Below, piece by piece: positions 24,566-33,516 of a stretch of DNA of 64,000 bases. Within the stretch, counting starts at the first letter, position 1; each line of letters begins with the position of its first letter. Under the pieces are notes generated by a model. The model was not told the DNA's origin, made no database searches, and saw only the letters and a list, made by a program, of their open reading frames with translations. The position numbers were made by a program, and so were the translations under genes. This DNA is from Sphingomonas beigongshangi (lineage in GTDB: Bacteria; Pseudomonadota; Alphaproteobacteria; Sphingomonadales; Sphingomonadaceae), in assembly GCF_016820445.1 (NCBI RefSeq), contig NZ_JADHDT010000001.1, forward strand, positions 558,001 through 622,000. Direction: 5' to 3'.

Positions 24566-27388
24566 ATGAACTCGACGCTTACGTCGCGGGCCTGCCTGCG
24601 GCGTTCCGACCGCGCATCCGCGGCCCACCGCACCTGCGCCTCGCTTCTCGCGCTGACGCTGGCCGGATTGCCCGCCGCCGCGCTGGCCCAGCAGGAAACC
24701 GTGCAATCGCCTGCCGAACGCGCCGAAGAGGCGCGGGAGAAAAGCGTCAGCGAGGCGATCACCGCCGACATCGTCGTCAACGGCCGGCGCGACCGCAGCG
24801 CCGTCGCAGAGGAAAAGGCCGCGATCGCCACGATCGACATCGTCACCACGGGCGACGTCGCGATCAATTCGCAGACCAACGTCACCGATCTCGCCCGCCG
24901 CCTGCCCGGCGTTTCCGTTTCCCGCGATCAGGGTCGCAACCAGAGCGCCACCGGCGAAACGCAATACGCCACGATCCGCGGATTCGACGCCAGCTACAAC
25001 AGCTATACGCTGGACGGCGTCCGCCTGCCGCAGACGTCGGGCAGCAATCGCGCGATCTCGCTGAACCTCTTCTCCCCTTTTGCGATCGGTGCCATCGTCG
25101 CCGACAAGACGCCGGGTGCGGACAAGGATGCCGACTCGATCGCGGGCAACATCGACCTGCGCACGCCAACCGCCTTCGATTTCTCGACCGGCTTCGTCCG
25201 CGCGCGCACCGTCGCGCAAGGGGCACAGCTGGCGATCGATCGCAAGCAGGGCGGCTGGGGCGGCATGGTCGGTATCGACAGCGCGCAGCGTTTCGGATCG
25301 TCGAACCAGCTCGGCGTCTATCTCGCCGGCTATTTCGAGGAGCGCAGCAACGCCGCCGAATCGACCGCGGTCCAGAACGACTACAAGACGACCGCTTTCA
25401 ACGTCGGCACCGCGCGCGCCAACGGCAATGCCCTTTCTGCGGATGGCGTGCAGTGGAATTTCTACAACAACCGTATCCGCCGCTACGGCGCGAGTGGGTC
25501 GTTCGACATGCGGACGGAGCCGGTCGACCTCTATGCGCGCGTCAACTACGCGACCTATCTCGACACCAATACGATGAACCAGACCGGCCTGCGCAACGAG
25601 CTGACCGCGGGCCAGACCAACCCCAATCCGCGGCGAACGCTGAGCAACGGCAGCACCACCACCGCGTATAATGCGGCGGGCGTGTACACGCCGTACGGCA
25701 TCAATCCGGCCAGCTATTTCCGCACCGAGGATGTCGATCAGGGCCTCTTCTCCGCGCAGATCGGCGGCAAGGCGCGTTGGAACGGCTTCACCGCGGCGCT
25801 GGAGGGCGCCTATGCGGACGGGCATTTCAACCAGCCCAAACGCATCGAGGCGGCGTTCCGTGGAATCGCCTATAACGGCGCAACCGGCAACACCGGCGCC
25901 GCGACGGAAGGGCTGACCGTCGACCTGTCCGACCCCCGCTCGCCGCGACCGGTCCTCTCGAGCGCCGCCGCAGCCTATGTCGGCTCGCTGGACCGGCCGA
26001 CGCAGCTCTACATCCAGCAGGGCTATGACTATCTCGCCGAGACGAAGAAGACGCTGCGCGGAAGCATCGGCTGGAGCGGCGAGGGGCTGGTGCGCGGCAT
26101 CGGCGTCGGCGGCCTGTACGAGGATTCGCATCGCACCGGCCGCAGCCTTGCCCCGGATCCGACCCGCTACCGGTTCCTGACGCCGCTGCAGGCGGGCACG
26201 GTCCAGGGGCCGACGATCAACCAGTATTTCGGCGAGGTGCTGACCGATTTCCTGGACTATTATCCGCAGCGCCCGATCAAGGTTCTGTCGAGGAGCCAGC
26301 TCGACGCGCAGGTCAGCCAGTATGTCGACCTGACCAAGGTCTCGCCGACACTGATCAGCCAGGGCCTGCTCGACGGCACGGAGACGCGCAAGGCGCTCTA
26401 CGCCACCGCAACGCTCGGCTATGGCACGTTCGAACTGGTGCCGGGCATCCGCTACGAGGACAACCGCTTCGCCGCGCGCTACTTCCTGTCCGACGCGGAC
26501 GGGGCGCGGTTCGTCGACGCGGGCCGCTCCTATCACCACGTCGATCCCAGTCTGCTCGCGACGTGGCGTCCGAACGACGCGCTCGTCGTGCGCGGCGCGA
26601 TCCGATCCAGTTACGCCCGGCCCGCCTTTGACCAGCTTGCCGGCCCGACGCAGATTTCGCGCGACGCGGCGACCAACGCGATCCTGTCGATCACCCAGCC
26701 CAATCCGAACCTGAAACCCGTCGAGGCATGGAGCTACGATCTCGGCTTCGACTATTATGCGGGCGTCGGCCGCTACCTGCAGGTCGCGGCCTATCACAAG
26801 GATCTGCGCAACGTGCTGGTGCCGACCGGCACGCGATCGGTCGGCGAGACGCTGGACGGCATCGTCTATATCCGCCCCGCCAACGGTGGTCGTGGCAACG
26901 CCACGGGGATCGAGGTGTCGGGCCGCTACACGATCGGCGATCTCGTCGCGTCGCGCATGCTCGGAGGATTCGGCGTCGGCGGCAATGTTACCTGGCAGCG
27001 GACCCGGGCGACCTATACGATCGCGGCGACCGACATACGCACCACGCAGCTGCCCCAGGCGCCCGACCTCGTCTACAACGCCGAACTCTTCTATGCGACC
27101 GGGCCAATGCGCGCCAACCTGTGGTACAATTGGACGAGCCGCATCCTGGCGACGGTGCAGGACAGTCAGCCCGACATCTACATCCAGCCGGTCGGCGAGC
27201 TGAATGCCGGCCTCGCCTTCGAGGCGACCGACACGCTGGAGATCGGCCTGTCCGCGCGCAACCTGCTCGACCAGCATGCGCTGTGGAGCACCGTCGGCGA
27301 ACCGCAGCGCTATATCGCCAACGACCGCAATGGGGGCTTCCTCAAGACCGGCCGCGTCTTCCAGTTCAGCCTGACCATGAAGATGTAA
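24566..27388 (+). CDS. TonB-dependent receptor C (next to phosphatase)
   Basis: A 940-residue outer-membrane receptor with a signal peptide (cleavage after LPAAALAQ), a TonB box-like DIVVNGRRD, a plug domain (TDLARRLPGVSVSRDQGRNQSATGE begins it, then TIRGFDASYNSYTLDGVRLP) and a long barrel. It ends FQFSLTMKM, so the usual final aromatic is replaced by Met. ATG 24566 has GGGGG 5 nt upstream. The 160 bp before it are AT-rich for this genome (ATTAAATTTATTTGTTATAC near 24463-24482), probably the promoter. A secreted histidine acid phosphatase follows 90 bp later on the same strand, which suggests uptake of a phosphorylated or phosphate-bearing compound. The ligand is unknown. Confidence 0.92.
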   Translation: MNSTLTSRACLRRSDRASAAHRTCASLLALTLAGLPAAALAQQETVQSPAERAEEAREKSVSEAITADIVVNGRRDRSAVAEEKAAIATIDIVTTGDVAINSQTNVTDLARRLPGVSVSRDQGRNQSATGETQYATIRGFDASYNSYTLDGVRLPQTSGSNRAISLNLFSPFAIGAIVADKTPGADKDADSIAGNIDLRTPTAFDFSTGFVRARTVAQGAQLAIDRKQGGWGGMVGIDSAQRFGSSNQLGVYLAGYFEERSNAAESTAVQNDYKTTAFNVGTARANGNALSADGVQWNFYNNRIRRYGASGSFDMRTEPVDLYARVNYATYLDTNTMNQTGLRNELTAGQTNPNPRRTLSNGSTTTAYNAAGVYTPYGINPASYFRTEDVDQGLFSAQIGGKARWNGFTAALEGAYADGHFNQPKRIEAAFRGIAYNGATGNTGAATEGLTVDLSDPRSPRPVLSSAAAAYVGSLDRPTQLYIQQGYDYLAETKKTLRGSIGWSGEGLVRGIGVGGLYEDSHRTGRSLAPDPTRYRFLTPLQAGTVQGPTINQYFGEVLTDFLDYYPQRPIKVLSRSQLDAQVSQYVDLTKVSPTLISQGLLDGTETRKALYATATLGYGTFELVPGIRYEDNRFAARYFLSDADGARFVDAGRSYHHVDPSLLATWRPNDALVVRGAIRSSYARPAFDQLAGPTQISRDAATNAILSITQPNPNLKPVEAWSYDLGFDYYAGVGRYLQVAAYHKDLRNVLVPTGTRSVGETLDGIVYIRPANGGRGNATGIEVSGRYTIGDLVASRMLGGFGVGGNVTWQRTRATYTIAATDIRTTQLPQAPDLVYNAELFYATGPMRANLWYNWTSRILATVQDSQPDIYIQPVGELNAGLAFEATDTLEIGLSARNLLDQHALWSTVGEPQRYIANDRNGGFLKTGRVFQFSLTMKM

Positions 27389-27478
27389 CGCAGGCGTAAT
27401 AAGGTATAGGGGCGGACGGGGTGCGCCAGCGCCCTGTCCGCCTTGCCGTTTTTCCTGCTTTCCGGAGCCCTGTCGACG

Positions 27479-28693
27479 ATGTTCCTCCTGCTGCTCGCCG
27501 CGCTGTCGCAAGCCGCCCTGTCCCGGCCCGCGACGACGGCCCCGGCCGCCGCGCAGACGACACCGCACCGGCTGCTGCTGGAGCGCGTCGTGATGGTGAT
27601 GCGGCACGGCGTGCGCGCGCCGATCGATGGCGAGGTTCCGGCCGACACGCACACCGGCGCGCCCTGGCCACACTGGCCGGTCGCGGCGGAGCAGATGACG
27701 CCGCACGGTCTCGCGGCGCTGGAGCTGCGCGGAGCGGACGACCGCGCCTGGCTCGACCGCAGCGGCCTGTTCACGCCGGGCCGGTGCCCGGCCCCGACGA
27801 CCGTGCGCATCCACAGCAACGTCAGCCAGCGCACGATCGACAGCGCAAACGCCTTCGCGCGGGGCTTCGCCCCCGGCTGCGGCCTGACGGTGGATCACCA
27901 GGCGGCCGGTACCGTCGACCCGCTGTTCGAGCCTCTCCGCGACCGTAACGCCCGCTTCGATGCCGCGGCCGCCATGGCATCGATCGATCTCCACACCGGC
28001 GGCATGGACGCGCTGACGCGGCGACACCGGGCGGAGCTCGACGCACTCGACCGCGTGCTCGACTGTCCGCAGCGCGTCGCCTGCACGCCCCGCGACGCGG
28101 CATCGGTGCGTGCGAGCGCGGACGGCCGAAGCATCGTGCTGACCGGCCCCATCCGCCGCGCATCGGGCATCGCGCAGGTCCTGCTGCTGCAATATGTACA
28201 GGGCATGCCCGCGGCGCAGGTGGGCTGGGGTCGCGTCGACGCGGCCGCACTCAAGCGGCTCGGCGCATTGCATGCGGCGCTCTTCGATGTCTTCACGCGT
28301 GCGCCCTATATGGCGGCCAAACAGGCAGGCCCGCTGGCCCGCGCGATGCTGGCGGCGCTGGAAGCGCATGGGGACCGGCGGCTCGACCTGTTCGTCGGCC
28401 ACGACACCAACGTCACCGCCTTGGCCGCAGCCTTGCGCGTCGACCTCTCTTCGCCCGACTATGCGACGGGCGACGTGCCGCCGGACGGCGCCCTGGTGCT
28501 GACGCTGCTGCGCGATCCCGCCACCGGCGCGCGGTTCGTGCGCACCAGCTATCGCGTCCAGCCGATCATGGCACTGCGGTACCTCCAGTCCGGCATCGAC
28601 GACGTCGTGCTGCGCGTACCTGGCTGTTCCGCGACCTGTCCGCTGGATCGGTTCGCGACCTTGCTGATGATGCGCACCGCCGCCGCCGGCTGA
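27479..28693 (+). CDS. Exported histidine acid phosphatase (phytase / glucose-1-phosphatase-like)
   Basis: A protein of about 404 residues with a signal peptide (MFLLLLAALSQAAL). The histidine acid phosphatase signature VMVMRHGVRAPIDGE holds the nucleophile His and the phosphate-binding Arg residues, and FVGHDTNVTALAAAL is the distal HD proton-donor motif. Periplasmic enzymes with this fold (AppA, Agp) hydrolyse phytate, glucose-1-phosphate or other phosphomonoesters. ATG 27479 is preferred; an upstream TTG in frame would only lengthen the leader. It follows TBDR C by 90 bp and precedes a MFS-phosphoesterase-permease set. Whether phytate is the real substrate cannot be told from sequence. Confidence 0.9.
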   Translation: MFLLLLAALSQAALSRPATTAPAAAQTTPHRLLLERVVMVMRHGVRAPIDGEVPADTHTGAPWPHWPVAAEQMTPHGLAALELRGADDRAWLDRSGLFTPGRCPAPTTVRIHSNVSQRTIDSANAFARGFAPGCGLTVDHQAAGTVDPLFEPLRDRNARFDAAAAMASIDLHTGGMDALTRRHRAELDALDRVLDCPQRVACTPRDAASVRASADGRSIVLTGPIRRASGIAQVLLLQYVQGMPAAQVGWGRVDAAALKRLGALHAALFDVFTRAPYMAAKQAGPLARAMLAALEAHGDRRLDLFVGHDTNVTALAAALRVDLSSPDYATGDVPPDGALVLTLLRDPATGARFVRTSYRVQPIMALRYLQSGIDDVVLRVPGCSATCPLDRFATLLMMRTAAAG

Positions 28694-28814
28694 GGCTTGT
28701 CAGTGGAAGATCATAACGGAGGCGTATACAATTATTTGATCCACATCGCTCCGGCGCGGACCCAATCCATAGTAACATAGTTTTGCTGCGGCCCCCTCCA
28801 CACGAAGGTGACCG

Positions 28815-30121
28815 ATGGCGACGACGCTTCCGATGGACCGGTCCGGCGCCGCGCCGGATCGCGATGAAACACGCCGTGCGCGCGGCTTCCTGCAGGCGCT
28901 CAACTTCTTCATGGCCGACATGCAGGCGGGTATCGGCCCGTTCCTGGGCGTCTTCCTCCAGCAGCGCGGCTGGCAGACCGGACCGATCGGCACGGTCATG
29001 ACGGCAGGTGGCGTCGCCGGCATGATCATGACGGTCCCCGCCGGCGCGTTCATCGATCATACCGAGCGCAAACGCTGGGTGGTGGTGATCACCGGCATCT
29101 GCACCGTGCTCGCCTCATTCCTGATCCTGTGGTCGCAATCGGGATCGTCGTCACCGTCAGCCAGGTCGCCACCGCGATCGCAGGCGCGGCGATCGGGCCG
29201 GCGGTGACGGGCATGACGCTGGGCATCGTGCGACAAAAGGGCTTCAACGCGCAGAACGGCCGCAACCAGGCGTGGAACCACGCCGGCAACATGGTGGGCG
29301 CCGGCCTGTCGGGCTATCTCGGCTGGAAGTTCGGCATGCCAGCGATCTTCTACCTCGCCGCCGCCTTCGGCGTGCTCGCGATCACGTCGGTACTCCTGAT
29401 TCCCGAACGCGCCATCGACCACAAGGCGGCGCGCGGGCTCGAGAAGGACGAGGACGGCGACGGGGACGGCGACGGGGACGGGGACGACGCCACCGACGGC
29501 AAGGCGGAGGGGTTCAAGACCCTGCTCTCGAACAAGCCGATGCTGATCCTCGCCGCCGCTCTTGCCTGTTTCCACCTCGGCAACGGCGCGATGCTGCCGC
29601 TCTACGGCCTCGCCGTGGTGGGGGCGGGCAAGGGCAATGCCGCAACCTTCACCGCCACCACCGTCGTCGTCGCGCAGGCCGTGATGATCGTGACCAGCCT
29701 GATCGCCATGAAGATGGCGGCGGGTCGCGGCTATTGGCTGGTGATGCTGATCTCCTTTGCCGCCTTGCCCGTGCGCGGCCTGCTCGCGGGCAGCTTCATC
29801 GAACATTGGGGCGTCTGGCCGGTGCAGGCGCTCGACGGCATCGGTGCGGGGTTGCAGAGCGTTGCGGTGCCGGGCCTCGTCGCCTGCCTGCTGAACGGCA
29901 CGGGGTGCGTCAACGTCGGCCAGGGCGCCGTGATGACGATCCAGGGCGTCGGCGCCAGCCTGTCGCCCGCGATCGGAGGGTGGCTCGCGCAGTTGCTAGG
30001 CTACAAGGCGGCCTTCTTCATCCTCGGCAGCTTCGCACTGGTCAGCCTGGCGCTGTGGATCGGTTTTGCGGCGACGTTGCGTCCCGCCTGCGCCGGCGCC
30101 CGCAAGGAAGCCGCGCGATGA
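28815..30121 (+). pseudogene. MFS transporter, frameshifted near 29130-29146
   Basis: The 5' part (28815 to about 29145) reads MATTLPMDRS...IDHTERKRWVVVITGICTVLASFLILWSQSG and then runs into nonsense (SSSPSARSPP) to a stop at 29207. The next frame from about 29129 continues the same MFS fold: IVVTVSQVATAIAGAAIGPAVTG, then 300 further residues with the remaining membrane segments. One base appears to be missing between 29129 and 29146. Together they would give a transporter of about 435 residues. Either the gene is inactivated or the base is a sequencing error; codon usage on both sides is normal and the downstream gene overlaps by ATGA, which favours a recent lesion or an error. Substrate unknown. 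The central loop contains an Asp-Gly repeat. Confidence 0.75.
29453..29488 (+). repeat. In-frame GACGG(C/G) tandem repeat (Asp-Gly loop)
   Basis: Five hexamer units GACGG(C/G) plus GACGAC encode an acidic Asp-Gly stretch in the cytoplasmic loop of the MFS protein. It is a simple-sequence tract that could vary in length by slippage in units of two residues. Confidence 0.8.
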
Positions 30122-31239
30122 CCGGGTCGATCGCCTGGGTGCATATCGGCGACCTGCATCTGGAGTCCGCCGCGCCGGAGAACCTTGAGCGGCTTGCGGA
30201 CATCGTCGCCGAAGTTGCGGACAATCTGGCGGGAGAGGTCGATCTCGTCTTCCTTCCGGGCGACAATGCCAATCACGGCGAGGCGTCGGACTATGCCGCG
30301 ATGTGCGCGACCCTGGGCGGACTGCCCGCCGGTCTGCCGTGGCGCATCATCCCCGGCGACCATGACTATGAACCCGGCGACCTGCGCGCCTACGAAGCCG
30401 CCGTACCCGAAGAGAATCGACCCGAAGGCGAGACGATCGGCACGCACCGCTGCATCTATCTCGACATCGTGTCGGCGGGACATGGCGGCCCGGACTTCCG
30501 CCTGACCATGCATCATCGCAACCGGCTGCGCGAGGAACTGGCGACGGCAGCGGCGCTGGGGCAGGTCCCTTTGGTCTTCATGCACGCCTTCCCCTGCGAC
30601 CTTGCCGCGGATGGTGACGAAATCGCGCGCACCTTCGCCGCGGCGGGGGTCGCCTTCGTCGATACCGGGCACACGCACTACAACGAACTGCTCAACGACG
30701 GCGCCGTGATCTATGGTGCGACGCGCTCGACGGGCCAGATCGAAGAGGACGGCGGGGCGCACGGCTATACGATCGTCGCCGTCCACGATCGCGTGCCCAG
30801 CTGGCGCTTCCGCCGTCTGGGCGCGCCCTGGCCGCACGTGCAGATCGTGTCGCCCTGCGACCTGCGGCTGGTGACGCGACCGCACGATCCGACCCAGGTC
30901 GCGCGCCCCGGCGCGGTCGAGATCGTGGCGCGCGTCTTCGGGGATGTCGCGACCCCGGCGCTGCTGACGGTCGACGACGGCGCATCCATGGTGATGGCGC
31001 GTGGTGACGACGGATGCTGGCGCGCCCGCGTCGTCCTTCCCGCGGGTCGCCACGCGATCTGCGTGCGGGCGGGCGGGGGCGAGGACAGGATCGACCTGCT
31101 CGTCCGCCCCGCCGACCAGACGCCGAAGCGTTTCGGGCTGGTCGCCCCCGGCCATAGCTGCCACAGCATCGGCGCATGGCCGGTGGCAGGGATCGACGGG
31201 TTCCAGCTCGGCCCCAACCGGAACGGGGGAAAGCCGTGA
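30118..31239 (+). CDS. Calcineurin-like metallophosphoesterase
   Basis: A 373-residue metallophosphoesterase with all metal-binding blocks: HIGDLHLES near the N-terminus (D-x-H), FLPGDNANHG, IIPGDHDYE in place of the usual GNHE, FMHAFPCD and GHTHYNE. After about residue 250 comes a beta-rich C-terminal domain of unknown role. No signal peptide, so probably cytoplasmic. Its ATG overlaps the stop of the preceding MFS gene (ATGA) and its stop overlaps the GTG of the permease, so the three genes form one tightly packed operon. Substrate is unknown; phosphodiesters imported by the MFS protein would be a reasonable guess. Confidence 0.87.
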   Translation: MTGSIAWVHIGDLHLESAAPENLERLADIVAEVADNLAGEVDLVFLPGDNANHGEASDYAAMCATLGGLPAGLPWRIIPGDHDYEPGDLRAYEAAVPEENRPEGETIGTHRCIYLDIVSAGHGGPDFRLTMHHRNRLREELATAAALGQVPLVFMHAFPCDLAADGDEIARTFAAAGVAFVDTGHTHYNELLNDGAVIYGATRSTGQIEEDGGAHGYTIVAVHDRVPSWRFRRLGAPWPHVQIVSPCDLRLVTRPHDPTQVARPGAVEIVARVFGDVATPALLTVDDGASMVMARGDDGCWRARVVLPAGRHAICVRAGGGEDRIDLLVRPADQTPKRFGLVAPGHSCHSIGAWPVAGIDGFQLGPNRNGGKP

Positions 31240-32486
31240 TCCTGGCCACGGGTGCGACCTGGGGGGTCGCGGGCCTTGCTACCGCCGGCGTGATCGTGCG
31301 GCCGATGCGCTGGCCGGAATGGATCTGGGCGGTCGGCGGCGCGGCGCTGCTCGTCGTCACCGGCCTTGTCCCCGTGGCGGCGGCGGGCGGCGCGATCGCC
31401 AAGGGGCTCGACGTCTATCTCTTCCTGACCGGCATGATGCTGCTGAGCGAGGCCGCGCGCGCGCATGGCGTCTTCGACTGGATCGCGGCGCTGGCCGTCA
31501 ATCGGGCGGGCGGCTCGACACCGCGGCTCTTCACGCTCGTCTATCTGACCGGTGTCGTCGTCACCACGTTCATGTCGAACGACGCGACCGCGGTCGTCCT
31601 GACGCCCGCGGTCTTCGCGGTGGCGCGCCGGGCGGAGGCCAATCCGTTGCCGCTGCTGCTCGCCTGCGCCCTGATCGCCAACGCGGCCAGCTTCGTCCTG
31701 CCGATCTCAAACCCCGCCAATCTCGTCCTGTACGGCGGGCATATGCCACCGCTCGGCCAGTGGCTCGCCTCGTTCGCGCTGCCGTCGCTCGCGTCGATCG
31801 GCGTGACCTATATGGTGCTGCGGCTCGTCGAGCGGTCGCGGCTGCAGGGCGCCTGCGCCTGCGACGTCGAATCACCGACGCTGAGCCGCGAGGGCAAGGC
31901 CGCGCTTGCCGGGATCATCGCGACGGCGGTGCTGCTGCTGGCGGTTTCCGCGCTCGACATCGAACTCGGCCTGCCGACCGCGCTCGCGGGCATCGCCACC
32001 GCCTTGTTCGTGTCCGTCATCGCGCGACGATCGCCGCTGGCGCTGGCCCGGGACGTGTCATGGGGCGTGCTGCCGCTCGTCGCGGGGTTGTTCGTGCTGG
32101 TCGAGGCGCTCGATCGTACCGGGGTCATCGGTCGCGTCGCGCAGATGCTGCGCGACGCCAGTGCGCATCCGGTCGAGGGGGTAGCCTGGGCGGGTGCGAT
32201 CCTCGCCTTCGCGTCGAACCTGATGAACAACCTGCCGGCCGGCCTGATCGCCAGCACCGCGGTCGCGCAGGCGCACCCGCCGCGCCTGATCGTCGACGCG
32301 CTGCTGATCGGTGTCGACCTGGGGCCGAACCTGTCCGTGACGGGTTCGCTGGCGACGATCCTGTGGCTGCAGGCGATCCGGCGGGAGGGCGAGGACGTCG
32401 GGTTCTGGCGTTTCCTCCGCGTCGGCGCGGTCGCGATGCCGCTCGCGCTCGTCGCGGCGCTGGGGGTGCGACTGGCTCTCGGCTGA
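31236..32486 (+). CDS. ArsB/NhaD-superfamily anion permease
   Basis: A 416-residue membrane protein with about 11 hydrophobic segments and the inverted-repeat signatures of the ArsB/NhaD ion-transporter superfamily: TTFMSNDATAVVLTPAVF and SNLMNNLPAGLIAS, plus LPISNPANLVLYGG. Such proteins export arsenite or move other anions. The start is GTG 31236 with GGGGGAAA upstream, overlapping the phosphoesterase stop. No arsR, arsC or acr gene is nearby, so a role in arsenic resistance is not supported by context; phosphate or organic-anion transport is equally possible. Family assignment is good, substrate open. Confidence 0.8.
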   Translation: MILATGATWGVAGLATAGVIVRPMRWPEWIWAVGGAALLVVTGLVPVAAAGGAIAKGLDVYLFLTGMMLLSEAARAHGVFDWIAALAVNRAGGSTPRLFTLVYLTGVVVTTFMSNDATAVVLTPAVFAVARRAEANPLPLLLACALIANAASFVLPISNPANLVLYGGHMPPLGQWLASFALPSLASIGVTYMVLRLVERSRLQGACACDVESPTLSREGKAALAGIIATAVLLLAVSALDIELGLPTALAGIATALFVSVIARRSPLALARDVSWGVLPLVAGLFVLVEALDRTGVIGRVAQMLRDASAHPVEGVAWAGAILAFASNLMNNLPAGLIASTAVAQAHPPRLIVDALLIGVDLGPNLSVTGSLATILWLQAIRREGEDVGFWRFLRVGAVAMPLALVAALGVRLALG

Positions 32487-32542
32487 GGCGGGCGGCCGTC
32501 CCGGTCGCCCCCCTTCCCGACCACCCCCTACAGACCGCCGGG

Positions 32543-33412
32543 TCAACCCAGCCGCGCCAGGACCTGCGTCTGCCCCGGTATGTCGACACGAAACGCAAAA
32601 ACGTTGCCCGCCTCCGGCTGCGCCGCGCGCTCGGCCTCGCTCAGCCCCTTGCTCGCGCTGGTCGCATAGGCGGTCATCAGGTCGGGACCGCCGAGCGCGA
32701 CCTTGGTGATGTTGGCCGCGGGCATGCGCACCTCGGTGCGCAGGCTGCCGTCGGGCGCGTAGCAGCGTGCCGCCCAGCCACCCCAAAGCCCGAGCCAGAC
32801 GTTGCCGGCCGAATCGATCGACACGCCGTCGGGCCAGCCGTGCGCCGGATCGATGCGCGCGAATTCGCGGGGACTGCCGGTCGTGCCGTCCGGCTCGATC
32901 GGCACGGCATGGATGATCCCGCCCAGCGTATCGACGTGGTAGAGGGTACGGCCGTCCGGGCTCACGCCAGGACCATTGGTGATCGCTACCGCGGGAATGG
33001 CGGTGGTGGTGACGCGCGCGCCGTCGAACCGATGGACGCGGCCGGTCACCTGCGCCTCGCCGTCGTCCATCGTCCCGAACCAGACGATACCGTCCGGCGC
33101 GACGGTCGCATCGTTCAGGCGATTGCCGGGCAGATCGGGCTCGGGATCGTGCAGCGGCGTGAAGCTGCCGTCCGCAGGATCGAAGCACGCGATCCCGGTC
33201 TGCAGCCCGGCGAGCAGACGGCCGTCGGCCGCGGGAAGCACCCATCCAACCTGGGCGGGTGCGTCCCAAAGATCGGCGTCGCGACCTTCGATGAGGCGGT
33301 AGACACGCTGCTGCTTGATATCGACGAACCACAGACAGCCGCGCCGCGCATCCCATACCGGGCCCTCGCCCAGCGTCGCATGTCCCCGCCACACGGTGCG
33401 CACTTCGCTCAT
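32543..33412 (-). CDS. SMP-30/gluconolactonase family sugar lactonase
   Basis: A 289-residue six-bladed propeller lactonase. SMP-30 features: LGEGPVWDARRGCLWFVDI at the start, GNRLNDATVAPDGIVWFGTMDD, AITNGPGVSPDGRTLYHVDT and WPDGVSIDSAGNVWLGLWGG; the Glu, Asn and Asp residues in these blocks match the divalent-metal ligands. ATG 33412 has GAGAGGAAG 5 nt upstream. It should open D-galactono-lactone or L-arabinono-lactone made by the Gfo/Idh dehydrogenase of the same locus. It is divergent from the semialdehyde dehydrogenase gene, with a GTCAGAC operator between them. Confidence 0.88.
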   Translation of the reverse strand: MSEVRTVWRGHATLGEGPVWDARRGCLWFVDIKQQRVYRLIEGRDADLWDAPAQVGWVLPAADGRLLAGLQTGIACFDPADGSFTPLHDPEPDLPGNRLNDATVAPDGIVWFGTMDDGEAQVTGRVHRFDGARVTTTAIPAVAITNGPGVSPDGRTLYHVDTLGGIIHAVPIEPDGTTGSPREFARIDPAHGWPDGVSIDSAGNVWLGLWGGWAARCYAPDGSLRTEVRMPAANITKVALGGPDLMTAYATSASKGLSEAERAAQPEAGNVFAFRVDIPGQTQVLARLG

Positions 33413-33485
33413 CGAAACTTCCTCTCTCACCGACCCGACGTTGTTGTGGTTCGCCGGGTGCCTTCCTATAGACGCTCCTATATCA

Positions 33486-33506
33486 TCAAATAAGTCAGAC
33501 AGAAGT
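33486..33506. promoter_or_regulatory. Putative operator 1, galactose/arabinose regulon
   Basis: GTCAGAC at 33494-33500 in an A/T-flanked context, between the divergent lactonase and dehydrogenase genes. It shares its core with the sites at 35122, 41966 and 45105. The palindromic GTC-N-GAC core resembles FadR-subfamily GntR operators; the regulator is not in the window. Confidence 0.5.
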
Positions 33507-33516
33507 GGAGACCGTC

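Noticed and set aside
28681-28814. Operator GTATAC in the gap before the MFS gene
   Set aside because: A lone six-base palindrome without a second copy in comparable position; more likely part of an AT-rich promoter.
31236-32486. Arsenic resistance operon
   Set aside because: Only the ArsB-like permease fits; there is no arsR, arsC or arsH, and the neighbours are a phosphoesterase and an MFS gene.
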